Positions 1-9,556 of a stretch of 64,000 nt of DNA are shown piece by piece. The DNA is taken from positions 140,961 through 204,960 of the forward strand of contig JAJRZQ010000037.1 of the NCBI GenBank assembly GCA_024275165.1, given 5' to 3'. The notes below the pieces were generated by a model. The model was given only the letters and a program-made list of their open reading frames with translations. It ran no database searches and had not been told where the DNA came from. Each line of letters starts with the position of its first letter. Positions within the stretch are counted from its first letter, which is position 1. A program made the translations under genes and the position numbers. Source of the stretch: a bacterium. Its GTDB lineage: Bacteria; SAR324; XYD2-FULL-50-16.

Positions 1-454
1 CAATCTTGGTAGCCGAGTAAGGGGACTGGGCTTGTAGAGGATGCTCTTCACTAATGGGCACAAAGCGAGCCGTTCCATATACTTCGCTGGTCGAGGTGTG
101 GATGACGCGTCCTACCCCTGTATCCTTCGCTGCCTGTAAGATATTCAGAGTTCCCTGCACATTGGTATCCACATAACTGGAAGGGGCCTGGTAAGAATAG
201 GGGATGGCGATTAAGGCAGCCAAGTGAAAAACGGTGTCGATCCCTTCACAGATTCGGCGCGTTTGAGCGGGGTCGCGGATATCCCCAAGTACCACCTCCA
301 CTTCTTTTTTAAAGGGAGAGTCATCCAGCCATCCCCAACTGGAAAAGGAGTTGTACTGGCAGAGCGCGCGAACCTGAAACCCTGCTTGAACTAAGGTTTC
401 GCTAAGATGTGAGCCGATAAATCCGTCAGCGCCGGTAACAAGAACTTGTTTCAT
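1..454 (-). CDS. legB: NAD-dependent 4,6-dehydratase, LegB-like (3' part cut by window edge)
   Basis: This is the N-terminal ~151 residues of an extended short-chain dehydrogenase; the gene runs off the left edge. It begins MKQVLVTGADGFIGSHL, which contains the GxxGFxG NAD-binding motif. It continues with a YNSFSSWGWLDD segment, then HLAALIAIPYSY, TSTSEVYG and the catalytic YSATK. The YNSF-SWGWLD and IAIPYSY segments are typical of LegB-type NDP-GlcNAc 4,6-dehydratases, the first step towards legionaminic-acid-type or related amino sugars. It lies 35 nt downstream of wzt on the same strand, so it is probably the last visible gene of the operon that starts at fdtA. The family call is firm. The exact sugar product cannot be judged without the downstream genes. 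Confidence 0.8.
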   Translation of the reverse strand, partial: MKQVLVTGADGFIGSHLSETLVQAGFQVRALCQYNSFSSWGWLDDSPFKKEVEVVLGDIRDPAQTRRICEGIDTVFHLAALIAIPYSYQAPSSYVDTNVQGTLNILQAAKDTGVGRVIHTSTSEVYGTARFVPISEEHPLQAQSPYSATKI

Positions 455-489
455 CTTTTTAGTCTATGCTGTTGCCAATCTCAGTCAGC

Positions 490-1782
490 TTAAATGGTTT
501 CAACTTGCCATGGTAATTGTAATGCGGAAATCGAGTTTTTCCGGCTCTGCCCCACCATTTGAATGATTCCCACACTATCATGGACTTCGATCCGCAGCCC
601 TTCAACCACAGAATAGATCGCAGCGGAAGAAGATATTCCGGCTCGAATATAAAAAGCCCCCGTATTTAAGGCGCAGGGGGGGAACTTCACCACCCCACGA
701 TAACGGCCGGCCTTTCTGGTTTCCAGTCTGGAGGGTTCTAACTCTGGATCAGGCAGGCTATAGATCGCGGTGTAACCATCTTCCCCAAGAACCTGTAAGC
801 CAACACTGAGGCCCGAAAGGGCCTCTCGCAATTCATAGCAGACCTCAACCGAGAACCCCTGATTCAACTCTAAGGTTCCGCTTTCCTTGCCTGTATGATC
901 TAAAACAGCCACCCGGAATATAACGGCCTTGCCTTTCAGTTCTTCAGGGTTTTTAGAATATACGCCATTGGTTCCCACTTGGCCGGAATCTAAATACCGC
1001 TGGATTACGGCGGAGGTTTCCCCTTGATCGACTAAACGGCCATCATGGATATGAATCGCTTCTTTGCAGATGCTATTGATCGCCGTCATGTTATGACTGA
1101 CAAACAAGATGGTGCGACCCTCTTGGCTCACCTCTTTCATGCGGCCCATACATTTTTTTTGAAAGTTCGCGTCCCCCACAGCCAAAACCTCATCAACGAG
1201 CAAAATTTCAGGTTCCAGATGCGCCGCGACGGAAAAAGCAAGACGCACATACATTCCAGAAGAATAACGCTTTACCGGAGTATTGACAAACTCTCCAATC
1301 TCGGCAAATTCAACAATCTGATCGAATTTATTGCGGATCTCTTTTTGGGCCATGCCTAAAATAGCGCCGTTGAGGAATACATTTTCCTTTCCCGTCAACT
1401 CAGGATGGAAGCCTGTTCCCACCTCCAATAGGCTGGCAACCCGCCCGCGCAAACGAATTTGCCCTGAAGTCGGTGCCGTAATTCGAGAGATTACCTTGAG
1501 CAGGGTTGATTTTCCAGCGCCGTTTTTACCAATGAGTCCAATCACATCTCCTTGAGCCACCTCAAAAGAGATGTCTTCCAAGGCCTTAAAATGATCCCCA
1601 AAGACGCGTTGTGTGTGGCTTGCGTCTTGAGCCAAGTCACTGATTTCCGCGTTGGGGTCTGGGCGGCCTTTTACTTTGGCCCACCAACTCTGCAAATCTC
1701 GATAAAGGGTGCCATGATTAATCACCCCAAGTCGGTACTCTTTGCTAACCTTTTCAGCCTGTATCACAACATCTTTAGCCAT
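490..1782 (-). CDS. wzt: ABC transporter ATP-binding protein, O-polysaccharide exporter Wzt (copy 1)
   Basis: This is the 430-residue ATPase of a Wzm/Wzt exporter, which moves undecaprenyl-diphosphate-linked polysaccharide across the inner membrane. Walker A is GLIGKNGAGKST (about residues 82-93). The signature is YSSGMYVRLAF, followed by Walker B ILLVDEVLAVGD and the H-loop FVSHN. After residue ~270 comes a separate C-terminal domain of ~150 residues containing the stretch FPPCALNTGAFYIRAGI. It resembles the immunoglobulin-like carbohydrate-binding domain that in Wzt proteins such as E. coli O9a recognises the modified chain end. The gene follows wzm with 6 nt between them. A second, divergent Wzt lies at 51090. 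Confidence 0.93.
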   Translation of the reverse strand: MAKDVVIQAEKVSKEYRLGVINHGTLYRDLQSWWAKVKGRPDPNAEISDLAQDASHTQRVFGDHFKALEDISFEVAQGDVIGLIGKNGAGKSTLLKVISRITAPTSGQIRLRGRVASLLEVGTGFHPELTGKENVFLNGAILGMAQKEIRNKFDQIVEFAEIGEFVNTPVKRYSSGMYVRLAFSVAAHLEPEILLVDEVLAVGDANFQKKCMGRMKEVSQEGRTILFVSHNMTAINSICKEAIHIHDGRLVDQGETSAVIQRYLDSGQVGTNGVYSKNPEELKGKAVIFRVAVLDHTGKESGTLELNQGFSVEVCYELREALSGLSVGLQVLGEDGYTAIYSLPDPELEPSRLETRKAGRYRGVVKFPPCALNTGAFYIRAGISSSAAIYSVVEGLRIEVHDSVGIIQMVGQSRKNSISALQLPWQVETI

Positions 1783-1788
1783 GTTTTT

Positions 1789-2655
1789 TTATACCGTGTC
1801 CATGGCGCTGGATTCAGCCCGGGTAAAAACAAGGGTTCCTAAAAATAACAAGAAAAGAGTAATCCCTAGATTCGCCATCCAAACCGAGGCAGGCACCCCC
1901 TGGGTACCAAAGAGCACAGAACGGAGGGTTTCAATGGGAGCGGTCATGGGGTTGAAATGGAAAAACCATTGATATTTGACCGGAATCTGAGAATAGGGAT
2001 AGACTACAGGGGTGCCATACATCCAAAGCTGGGTAAAAAAGCCCACGGCAAAGACGAGGTCGCGAAAACGCACGGTCATCGCCGAGACAATGAGCCCAAC
2101 CCCAAGCCCTAACAGGGCGATATGCAGGACAATCAAAGGGATAAACAAAATGCCCTGAAGATGAAAAACCAAGCTGTTGTCATTGAGCCAAGAAGTGAGG
2201 GTGAGGGCCGCCAAAAGAAAAAATTGAATCCCTAAAGCCACCATTCCGCTCATGATCACAGAAATGGGAACCACTAAGCGAGGGAAGTAGACCTTGCTAA
2301 AAAGGCTTGAGTTCTTGGAAAAAACCTCGGAGTTACTGGTGAGACAGAAGGAAAAATAAGTCCAGAGGATAATGCCCGACATATAAAACAGCAAGGGCGG
2401 CAATCCATCGCTCGATAGATTGGCGATCTTGCCAAAGATGACATAATAGGTCAGTGCCGTGGCAATGGGTTGGATAATATACCACAGAGGGCCTAAAATC
2501 GTCTGTTTGTAGGTGGTGACAAAATCCCGTTTGAAAAACATGAAGATTAAATCGCGATAACGCCATACACTCCCTAAATCAAGGGCAAACACCTTGCTCC
2601 GAGGGGCAATGACGATCTCCCAAGACTCTTTTTTAACCGGTAGCCCTTTGCTCAT
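1789..2655 (-). CDS. wzm: ABC-2 type polysaccharide export permease Wzm (copy 1)
   Basis: This is the membrane subunit of the O-polysaccharide ABC exporter, ~288 residues with about six membrane-spanning segments. The N-terminal [17 protein letters not shown] followed by [11 protein letters not shown] is characteristic of the ABC-2/Wzm family, as is the later [10 protein letters not shown] and [14 protein letters not shown] segment before the last helices. The ATG at 2655 is chosen because it overlaps the fdtB stop as ATGA and is preceded by GGGAGG at good spacing. A longer open frame upstream would run into fdtB. It pairs with the ATPase just downstream and with the sugar-amine genes upstream. 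Confidence 0.92.
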   Translation of the reverse strand: MSKGLPVKKESWEIVIAPRSKVFALDLGSVWRYRDLIFMFFKRDFVTTYKQTILGPLWYIIQPIATALTYYVIFGKIANLSSDGLPPLLFYMSGIILWTYFSFCLTSNSEVFSKNSSLFSKVYFPRLVVPISVIMSGMVALGIQFFLLAALTLTSWLNDNSLVFHLQGILFIPLIVLHIALLGLGVGLIVSAMTVRFRDLVFAVGFFTQLWMYGTPVVYPYSQIPVKYQWFFHFNPMTAPIETLRSVLFGTQGVPASVWMANLGITLFLLFLGTLVFTRAESSAMDTV

Positions 2656-3755
2656 GCTCTGCCTCCCGCAATCCCTGACTTGGCAATAAACGAGCAAACC
2701 TGCTCAATTTCCGCGACCCGATGGCCCACAGAGATGGGCAGGCTTAATTGCGTGGCGTGCAGTTCATCGGCAATCGGATAGTTCCCCGATAAAATCCCCT
2801 TCATCGCCTCTTGTTTGTAGGGAGGGATAGGGTAATGTATTTCTGTCTTGATCCCTTGATCCAACAAGAACTGGCGGAGTTGATCTCGTTTTGGGTGGCG
2901 GATTCCATAAATATGAAAGACATCGAATTCGTCTGCCTGGCGCGACGGCTTTCGCACCCAAGCGGGGAGTTGATTAAAATAGACCTCTGCCAGTTCTCTT
3001 TTATGCGCTGTCATGGTATCTAGGTGGCGGAGCTTGACCCGCAGCAAAGCAGCCTGCAATTCATCTAAACGAGAGTTCGCCCCGACATAGCGATTTACAT
3101 ATTTTTTTGCCGATCCATAATTGCGGAGATACCGCAAACGCTCTGCTAACGCGTCATCATCGGTCACCACCGCGCCCGCGTCCCCGACCGCGCCCAAATT
3201 CTTGGTTGGATAAAAGCTAAAACAACCGGCATCGCCAAAGGTTCCGGTCATCTTTTCTCCAAGCTTAGCCCCATGCGACTGGGCGCAATCTTCAATCAGC
3301 TTGAGGCTATGCTCTCTGGCAAAGTCACCGATGGCATCCATCCGACAGCTCTTGCCAAAAAGATGGGTTACGCAGATTGCTTTGGTTTTATCGGTCAAGG
3401 CGGCAGGCAGGTTGGTAGCGGAGATGTTGAAAGTTTCTAGTTCCGGTTCGACTAAAACCGTACGATGCCCAGCCCGGACAATGGCTAAAATAGTGGCGAT
3501 ATAGGTATTGGAGGCAACGAGAATCTCGCTGCCAACAGGCATATCCAAGGCTTCGATGGAAAGAATTAAGGCGTCTAAGCCATTACCCACGCCAACGCAA
3601 TGCTTTGCCCCAACATAGCTGGCAAACTCCTGCTCGAATTGACTCACTTCTGCGCCCAAAATATACCAGCCAGAACGGATCACCTTGGCGGCAGCCTGCT
3701 CTAGCTCTTGCATGAATTGCTCATTAGAGCGAGCTAAGCTTTCATACTCAATCAT
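2652..3755 (-). CDS. fdtB: Sugar aminotransferase, DegT/DnrJ/EryC1 family (FdtB/QdtB-like)
   Basis: This is a PLP-dependent aminotransferase of ~367 residues. Recognisable pieces are the N-terminal [17 protein letters not shown], the GVGNGLDAL loop, [10 protein letters not shown], and [15 protein letters not shown] with the PLP-binding lysine, followed by a [12 protein letters not shown] segment. With FdtA it would aminate C3 of dTDP-3-keto-6-deoxyhexose to give dTDP-Fuc3N or dTDP-Qui3N; the sequence alone does not separate these. The ATG at 3755 (MIEYESL) fits family length and overlaps the fdtA end by 8 nt. In-frame ATGs at 3770 and 3779 are alternatives. The dTDP-4-keto substrate could come from rfbB at 45525. 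No FdtC-type acetyltransferase is seen in the window. Confidence 0.87.
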   Translation of the reverse strand: MIEYESLARSNEQFMQELEQAAAKVIRSGWYILGAEVSQFEQEFASYVGAKHCVGVGNGLDALILSIEALDMPVGSEILVASNTYIATILAIVRAGHRTVLVEPELETFNISATNLPAALTDKTKAICVTHLFGKSCRMDAIGDFAREHSLKLIEDCAQSHGAKLGEKMTGTFGDAGCFSFYPTKNLGAVGDAGAVVTDDDALAERLRYLRNYGSAKKYVNRYVGANSRLDELQAALLRVKLRHLDTMTAHKRELAEVYFNQLPAWVRKPSRQADEFDVFHIYGIRHPKRDQLRQFLLDQGIKTEIHYPIPPYKQEAMKGILSGNYPIADELHATQLSLPISVGHRVAEIEQVCSFIAKSGIAGGRA

Positions 3756-4131
3756 GGGTTGCTCGTTCATAGGCTTCATCAATGTAGTCGGCACGGTCAT
3801 AGGGGTGAGAAGACAGAACTAGCAGCACAGACCCAGGCCCAAAGGTCATGGTGTGCCAATCTCTCGGCTCGACTAAAAGGCATTTATGTGGAGAATCTAA
3901 GAGGATATTGTCCTCTGCCAAACCATTATTCATATAGATGGTAACCGAACCAGTAATCGCGACCAGGGCCTGCCTTGTTTTATGGTGCCGGTGTCCACCC
4001 CGAGTTTGACCATCGGCCTTGTAGATCCAGTAAGTTCGTTTGATCGGAAAGGGTAAGGCATTGTCAAGAACCGTTAGGCCGCCTCGGGAATCACTAAATG
4101 TAGGTAAATCAAGAAGCGTGAAGTGGGACAT
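3748..4131 (-). CDS. fdtA: dTDP-4-dehydro-6-deoxyglucose 3,4-ketoisomerase (FdtA/QdtA, WxcM-like cupin)
   Basis: This is a 127-residue single-domain cupin of the FdtA/WxcM family. It would move the keto group of dTDP-4-keto-6-deoxyglucose from C4 to C3 so that the next gene product can transaminate it. The motifs are [33 protein letters not shown] with the catalytic histidines, and [21 protein letters not shown]. Length is as usual for a stand-alone isomerase. It is the first gene of a minus-strand operon leading into fdtB, wzm, wzt and legB, and a weak promoter candidate lies just upstream. Whether the product has galacto (FdtA) or gluco (QdtA) configuration cannot be decided by eye. Confidence 0.87.
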   Translation of the reverse strand: MSHFTLLDLPTFSDSRGGLTVLDNALPFPIKRTYWIYKADGQTRGGHRHHKTRQALVAITGSVTIYMNNGLAEDNILLDSPHKCLLVEPRDWHTMTFGPGSVLLVLSSHPYDRADYIDEAYERATHD

Positions 4132-4206
4132 GCAATTTTTTAAAACAATGAATAAGCAACTGGCCCTATCATGCCAGAGCGCGTTTATATGCAGTTTACG
4201 ACCTTT

Positions 4207-4237
4207 AGAATAAGCTGAACTCCGGCTATTCAGTCAA
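4207..4237 (-). promoter_or_regulatory. Candidate sigma-70 promoter for the fdtA operon
   Basis: On the minus strand TTGACT (4237-4232) and TATTCT (4212-4207) are separated by 19 nt, about 75 nt before the fdtA start. The -35 box is good and the spacing slightly long. It is the best match seen in the 273-nt gap between the two minus-strand genes. Confidence 0.35.
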
Positions 4238-4404
4238 GGCATTTTGCCCTGCTTTCAACCCCTCGGTGAACAGATGACCCGGTGTGAGAAAATCAGATCC
4301 TACTAAACTGCCCGCGCCTCAAGGTATAAAAATTGAGATTGCCAAGTGATGGCGCAAACAGTATGAGCAAAGTGTCAACAACTCCGATTCCGCGATTCCA
4401 AGCA

Positions 4405-6198
4405 CTAGGGTTTTATCCCTTTTTGAAAAACCTCCGAGCCTGGAAAGACTAAACAGTAACTCGGAGCTATATATTGTGGTGAAGAAGGGTTTGGTCGATT
4501 TTTCAAGATATAATAGCTGGCCGTATCGGCAACCCCAGCAGACCAGTGGCCTGTTTCCACAGGAACCCAAGAGGGAGTAAATCCGGCGCGATTGATCAAG
4601 CATAGGCAATTGCATTGTTTTGCCAACTCAGACCATTGGAAGTCCGTGTAAGCAAAGCTTCTCGATAGCTCACGAAAACGAAAGACCGGATAATCAAAAA
4701 CACCCCCTAGCACGGCACTCGTTGTCGGGTCGGTCTGAATAGGAACCTTGCCGTGATGCCGCAACCCCTCCAAGAGAGGCTTCCAAGCAGGCCACCAAGG
4801 CCGACTGGGCAACTGGATAAAATCTCTTTTGCCGTAAAGAGGCGCGCTCCGCACCCCGGCGGCCTTAATTAAAATCATCGCCAGCAACAAGACTCCAAGC
4901 AACCGCCCCGTATGCCATGAAAAACTAAACAGGGCAGGCTTCCAACGCCACCAGCCAAGTCGGGCCCAAGCTTCTAAGCCGTAACCAAAGTACGCAATGC
5001 CTACCCAATAGATCGTGATATAACAAAGCCGCCAGTACACATCAAAGCGGACTAAGATAGCCCAAACCAGATTGAGCAAAGGAATCAAATAAATTAAAAA
5101 GGGTAAAACCGACAACAACCAAATCTTTTTACCTACAGGGCGAGAACCAAAAACCCATGCAGGATACAAAAACCAAGGCGCTAAAAAAAGGGGTAAGAAT
5201 CCCATGATGCCTAAGCTGTCGGCAATTCGCACCTGCCAATTTGGGCCAATTAAATATTTACCCCCCAGCCGAAATAAATTCGGCGCATTTTCAGCTAGAT
5301 GCTGCTGCGGATAAAGCTCAAGGAAAAAATTCTGCACTCCACCAAGTTGAGGAACCCCCCAGCCGAAAATTAATAAGCCTAGCGTAAAAATCAGATGCCC
5401 TCTTCGATTTAATCTCAACCAAAGCATCTGTATGGAAAAAACGACCCACCACAACAGGACAACCAGAATTAAAAATACCGCCTCTTGTACATGATTCACC
5501 AGCAGAACCGGGATCAACAAAAGGGCTACTCCAAACCCTTTCAACCCTTCTCTTAAGGTATCTTTAAAAAAAAAGCGTGCTGCCCATAGCCAAACTAACA
5601 GCAGAGAAGAAGAACTGGGGGCAAGGCTGTAATAACTAAAATAGCTGAAGCGATTGGTGCCAAAATAAAAAAACGCGATGATCAAAGAAATCAATGCCCA
5701 CCTTCGGGGCAATTTCGCGTTACGGGCAAGAATCACGATCCCCATAGCCAAGAGCCCCCAAAAAAAACCGTGGGCCAAGTCGATTAACCTTAACTTGATT
5801 TCAGGGGACTCTCCAGGGCCAACCCAACAAATGAAGTCTGACACCATGCTGTAATGCCATAGCCCGTAATTCAGCGTTTCCAGGCGCGTTGAATTTCCAT
5901 GGCAAAGCAAATGCGCCCTGCGTAAATGCTCCAAAGGGTCAACAGGTGGTTCTAAGTAAGGCCCAGTCCATAACCCAAGCAAGACAAAAAGCAGGAAAAT
6001 CATCCAGCCCCAAAGGCGATCTCGGTTTTGCGCTAGCTCATGGTGCCCCCAACCCAACAAGGCCACCCAACCGCCCAAACCAAGCCAAAAAGGGGGAAGG
6101 GCAAATAACGACAGCAGATGAATTGTGGAAATTCCTGCCATAAGAACAAGCAATAAGGGCCAAAACAAAAAAGAAATTTTTCGAGTCATCGGTCTCAT
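4405..6198 (-). CDS. Large multi-pass membrane protein, possible GT-C glycosyltransferase
   Basis: A protein of ~597 residues with ten or more hydrophobic segments starting immediately after MTRK. The first extramembrane loop holds acidic residues (EPPVDPLEHLRRAH). A soluble tail of ~130 residues follows the last helix and contains RRHGKV-like and FDYPVFRFREL stretches. This is the layout of GT-C glycosyltransferases that use polyprenyl-phosphate sugars on the periplasmic side, but I see no decisive family motif. The ATG at 6198 is preferred over a GTG at 6222; an ATG at 6189 is also possible. No clear ribosome binding site precedes any of them. It is separated from fdtA by 273 nt, so it may be its own transcription unit. 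It lacks the shared C-terminal domain found in the genes at 10649, 13434 and 15895. Confidence 0.6.
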   Translation of the reverse strand: MRPMTRKISFLFWPLLLVLMAGISTIHLLSLFALPPFWLGLGGWVALLGWGHHELAQNRDRLWGWMIFLLFVLLGLWTGPYLEPPVDPLEHLRRAHLLCHGNSTRLETLNYGLWHYSMVSDFICWVGPGESPEIKLRLIDLAHGFFWGLLAMGIVILARNAKLPRRWALISLIIAFFYFGTNRFSYFSYYSLAPSSSSLLLVWLWAARFFFKDTLREGLKGFGVALLLIPVLLVNHVQEAVFLILVVLLWWVVFSIQMLWLRLNRRGHLIFTLGLLIFGWGVPQLGGVQNFFLELYPQQHLAENAPNLFRLGGKYLIGPNWQVRIADSLGIMGFLPLFLAPWFLYPAWVFGSRPVGKKIWLLSVLPFLIYLIPLLNLVWAILVRFDVYWRLCYITIYWVGIAYFGYGLEAWARLGWWRWKPALFSFSWHTGRLLGVLLLAMILIKAAGVRSAPLYGKRDFIQLPSRPWWPAWKPLLEGLRHHGKVPIQTDPTTSAVLGGVFDYPVFRFRELSRSFAYTDFQWSELAKQCNCLCLINRAGFTPSWVPVETGHWSAGVADTASYYILKNRPNPSSPQYIAPSYCLVFPGSEVFQKGIKP

Positions 6199-6222
6199 CG
6201 AAAAGAAAACAACTGGGCCCAC

Positions 6223-6519
6223 TTAAAAAAGTCGGATAGAATCTGCCTAAGGAGTTGCGATAATTTCACAATCTACCTCAAAGCGATAGCCCAAAATCCC
6301 CCCAGGGAGCAAGCAGGGAGTCGATTGATCTTCGATTAGAGCCAAGAAACAGATTGAAAGAGGCTCTAAAACGGCTATCATGGAGCTACAAACTAGCCTC
6401 AAGGTTGAAGGTCAGAGGTCACTGACCACCTTGTGACAATTCAACTTGCGCATGCCGATGGGCTATGCTAATTTTTTCAGGTAAATCTGTATTTTTTTAA
6501 ATTCGGGGTATCGTCTACT
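6223..6519. other. Divergent intergenic region
   Basis: About 300 nt separate the divergent genes at 6198 (-) and 6520 (+). It is AT-rich near the right end. I see no RNA gene, no strong promoter and no clear repeat. It must hold the start signals for the plus-strand run, but I cannot place them with confidence. Confidence 0.5.
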
Positions 6520-7610
6520 TTGTCTCTCAACTCCCTTTTAATTACAGGTGGTGCTGGATTTGTCGGTTCCCACTTAGCGAAGGCCTATAAGCAGCGTTTC
6601 CCTCATCTTAAGGTCGTTGCCTTCGACAACCTAAAGCGTCGTGGTTCTGAACTGAACCTTGCCAATTTACAAGCCCATGGCATCCATTTTGTTCATGGAG
6701 ATATTCGACACAAGAGCGACTTAGAGGCAATTGGGAGAAATTTCGACCTCCTCATCGAAGCGAGCGCCGAGCCTTCCCCGTTCATGCCGGTAATGACGGT
6801 TCCCCTGATTATTTACTGCAAACCAACCTAGTCGGCACCCTCAATTGTTTAGAATATGCTCGCCAGCATGCGGGCGGGCTCATCTTTCTTTCCACTTCCC
6901 GAGTCTATTCCATCCCCGATCTGCTAGACATCCCCCTAAAAGAAGAATCCACCCGCCTGAGCATTGATCAGAGCCAATCCCTACCCCAGGGACTTTCTAC
7001 AGCAGGGATTAATGAAAACTTTGCCACCGATCGCTATCGTTCGCTTTATGAAGCAACCAAACTGGCAAGCGAATTGATGATCCAAGAATATGTAGCTAGT
7101 TTTGGCTTGAAAGCGGTGATCAATCGTTGTGGGGTCATTGCTGGGCCCGGCCAATGGGGCAAAACGGATCAAGGAGTCTTTACCCTCTGGGTAGCGAATC
7201 ACTATTTCAATCAGCCCCTACACTATACGGGATTTGGCGGAACGGGCAAGCAGGTACGAGACCTCTTACACCCCGATGACCTTTTTGAATTGCTTTTGTT
7301 ACAACAAGAGCACTTACAACCAAAGGCAGGGGCTCATTACAATGTGGGCGGTGGTTTAGAGGCTTCGACTTCTCTCTTAGAAATGACCGAGCGCTGCCAA
7401 AGAGTCACGGGCAATCGCTTGCAAATGACTTCTATCGCCGAAACCGCTGCCGTAGATGTCCCCTACTATGTAACTTGCAATGACAAGGTGCATCGCCATT
7501 TTGGTTGGAGTCCCCAGATTAGAGTAGAGCAAATCGTAGAAGAAATATACCAGTGGCTCCTTGAAAAAAAAGACCTTGTCACCCCTCTTTTCACCTCAAC
7601 CTCCGCCTAG
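6520..7610 (+). pseudogene. NDP-sugar epimerase/dehydratase, frameshifted (CDP-tyvelose/paratose epimerase-like)
   Basis: Two reading frames together encode one ~363-residue extended SDR. The first frame (TTG start at 6520) has LLITGGAGFVGSHLAKAY and continues to EASAEPSP, then runs out of frame and stops at 6831. The second frame resumes at once with VHAGNDGSPDYLLQTN and VGTLNCLEYARQ. It then has STSRVYS, YEATKLASELM with the catalytic Tyr and Lys, GKQVRDLLHPDD and a C-terminal FGWSPQIRVEQIVEEIY. The junction is a CCCC run at 6776-6779; adding one C restores the frame. The layout and AEPS signature resemble RfbE-type CDP-paratose 2-epimerases. It is followed 9 nt later by a related epimerase. 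Real mutation, phase-variable slippage or an assembly error are all possible. Confidence 0.78.
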
Positions 7611-7619
7611 AGAAAAGAT

Positions 7620-8687
7620 ATGGCCGTAGTGATTGTGACTGGTTCCGCCGGATTAATTGGCAGCGAAACTGCAAAATATTTTCATGCAAAAGGGCTGGAG
7701 GTGATTGGCATCGACAACGACATGAGAAAATACTTTTTCGGAAAGGACAGCTCCACCGTTTGGAATCGCCAAATCCTAGAAAAACAACTGCCCAACTACC
7801 GTCACCATTCCCTTGATATCCGGGATCAAGCAGGTATCGACAGCTTGTTTAAGCAATACGGCAACAACATTAAAGCGGTGATTCACTGTGCTGCCCAACC
7901 CTCCCACGATTGGGCCGCCAAAGAGCCTTTAACCGACTTTCATATCAACGCTACAGGCACCCTCAATTGTTTAGAATCGACCCGCCTCCATTGCCCTGAC
8001 GCGGCCTTTATCCATTGCAGCACCAATAAGGTTTATGGAGATAGCCCAAACCTCCTTCCCTTGATCGAGCAAGAAACCCGCTGGGAAATCGATTCAAATC
8101 ACCCCTATTTTCAGGATGGAATTGACGAGCATCTGACGATCGATCAAAGCAAGCACAGTATTTTTGGAGCTTCCAAAGCGGCAGGAGATATTTTAGTCCA
8201 AGAATATGGACGTTATTTTGGAATGAACACGGCGACCTTTCGTGGAGGTTGCTTGACCGGCCCAGCCCATTCAGGAGCGGAGTTGCACGGTTTTTTGGCT
8301 TGGTTGGTCAAATGTGCGGTCACCGGCCAAGCCTACACGATTTTCGGTTATAAGGGAAAACAGGTCAGGGACAACATTCACTCCTATGACCTGGTCAATG
8401 CCTTTTACCACTACTTCGAGCAGCCTCGTCCCGGTGAGGTCTACAACATTGGGGGCAGTCGGTTCAGTAATTGTTCGGTCTTAGAGGCAATTCAAATCAT
8501 CAAGGAACTCGCCGGTTATCGACTCAATTATACCCATTCTGATAAAAACCGCGAGGGGGATCATATTTGGTGGATTAGTGATATCAACAAGTTCAAAGAG
8601 CATTACCCGCAATGGAACTTAACCTATGATATTCGGCGAATTCTGCAAGAAATCATAGATGCGACCATCGAGCGGCAAAAGCAATGA
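7620..8687 (+). CDS. NDP-sugar epimerase/dehydratase, extended SDR (RfbE-like)
   Basis: A 355-residue extended short-chain dehydrogenase. It shows [18 protein letters not shown] at the N-terminus, the AAQPSHDWA loop, [18 protein letters not shown] with the catalytic lysine, and [14 protein letters not shown]. The QPSHDWA and [19 protein letters not shown] stretches are typical of the CDP-paratose 2-epimerase-like subfamily. It is related to the frameshifted gene just upstream but clearly not a recent duplicate. It overlaps the next gene by ATGA, so epimerase and glycosyltransferase are probably translationally coupled. The substrate is unknown. Confidence 0.82.
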   Translation: MAVVIVTGSAGLIGSETAKYFHAKGLEVIGIDNDMRKYFFGKDSSTVWNRQILEKQLPNYRHHSLDIRDQAGIDSLFKQYGNNIKAVIHCAAQPSHDWAAKEPLTDFHINATGTLNCLESTRLHCPDAAFIHCSTNKVYGDSPNLLPLIEQETRWEIDSNHPYFQDGIDEHLTIDQSKHSIFGASKAAGDILVQEYGRYFGMNTATFRGGCLTGPAHSGAELHGFLAWLVKCAVTGQAYTIFGYKGKQVRDNIHSYDLVNAFYHYFEQPRPGEVYNIGGSRFSNCSVLEAIQIIKELAGYRLNYTHSDKNREGDHIWWISDINKFKEHYPQWNLTYDIRRILQEIIDATIERQKQ

Positions 8688-9436
8688 AACTTTCTCTAAT
8701 TATACCCGCGCATAACGAAGAAGACTGTATCGCCTCAACCATTAGGGGTATTTACGAGGCCTTGACCCCCGAAGGAATTGAATATGAAATTTTAGTGATC
8801 AATGACAATTCAACTGATCGAACGATTGAAATTCTGAATGCGTTGCAACAGCCCATCCCCCAACTGCGCCACATTGACAACCACCTCCCTAATGGCTTCG
8901 GCTTTGCAGTCCGCTGCGGCTTAGAGAACTTTCAGGGGGATGCCGTGGTCATCGTCATGGCTGATGCCTCCGACCCCCCTGCCGATATCATCCGCTTTTA
9001 TCGGGAATTAGAAAAAGGATACGACTGCGTCTTTGGAACCCGCTTTTCCCAGGGAGGTCAGGTCATTGACTACCCCATCGTCAAACTCATTCTCAACCGC
9101 TTGGCCAATCTGTTTATTCGAATCATCTTTCAATTTCGCTATAATGACACAACCAACGCCTTTAAAATGTACCGCGCCGAAGTGGTTGAAGGGCTCAAAC
9201 CCTTTTTAAGCCATCATTTTAACCTCACTGTCGAGTTGCCCCTCAAATGCATCATTCGTAAATACAGCTATTCCGTAATTCCCAACACCTGGGTCAATCG
9301 TGCTGCCGGGGTTTCTAAACTGAGGGTCCGAGAAATGGGCAGCCGCTACCTTTTTATCGTGCTTTATTGCTGGCTGGAAAAATGGCTGAGCCGGGGTGAC
9401 TATATTGACTCGAAAAATCGACCTAGACTCAAATAA
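8684..9436 (+). CDS. GT2 glycosyltransferase, dolichyl-phosphate-mannose-synthase-like
   Basis: A 250-residue GT-A glycosyltransferase starting [14 protein letters not shown], with [10 protein letters not shown], the acidic [12 protein letters not shown] (DxSD in place of DxD), and FGTRFSQGG. The [14 protein letters not shown] and [12 protein letters not shown] segments are those of polyprenyl-phosphate sugar synthases (DPM1/GtrB/ArnC-like). It lacks the two C-terminal membrane helices of GtrB. It should transfer a sugar from a nucleotide donor to a polyprenyl phosphate on the cytoplasmic face. It overlaps the epimerase by ATGA and precedes a flippase-like gene and a large membrane protein. 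Confidence 0.85.
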   Translation: MKLSLIIPAHNEEDCIASTIRGIYEALTPEGIEYEILVINDNSTDRTIEILNALQQPIPQLRHIDNHLPNGFGFAVRCGLENFQGDAVVIVMADASDPPADIIRFYRELEKGYDCVFGTRFSQGGQVIDYPIVKLILNRLANLFIRIIFQFRYNDTTNAFKMYRAEVVEGLKPFLSHHFNLTVELPLKCIIRKYSYSVIPNTWVNRAAGVSKLRVREMGSRYLFIVLYCWLEKWLSRGDYIDSKNRPRLK

Positions 9437-9556
9437 CGAAGACTCGATCCCCTTTTGACTAAGCTCAATCCGGCCCTACCATGACCGCTTCCTTGTTTCG
9501 TCCAGCCGTAATCAACCTGGGATTGAAATTGCGTCCGCTTCAGTAACAATAGGCCC

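Noticed and set aside
1045..1842. Plus-strand frames inside wzt and wzm
   Set aside because: They are mirror frames of well-supported minus-strand exporter genes and carry no motifs.
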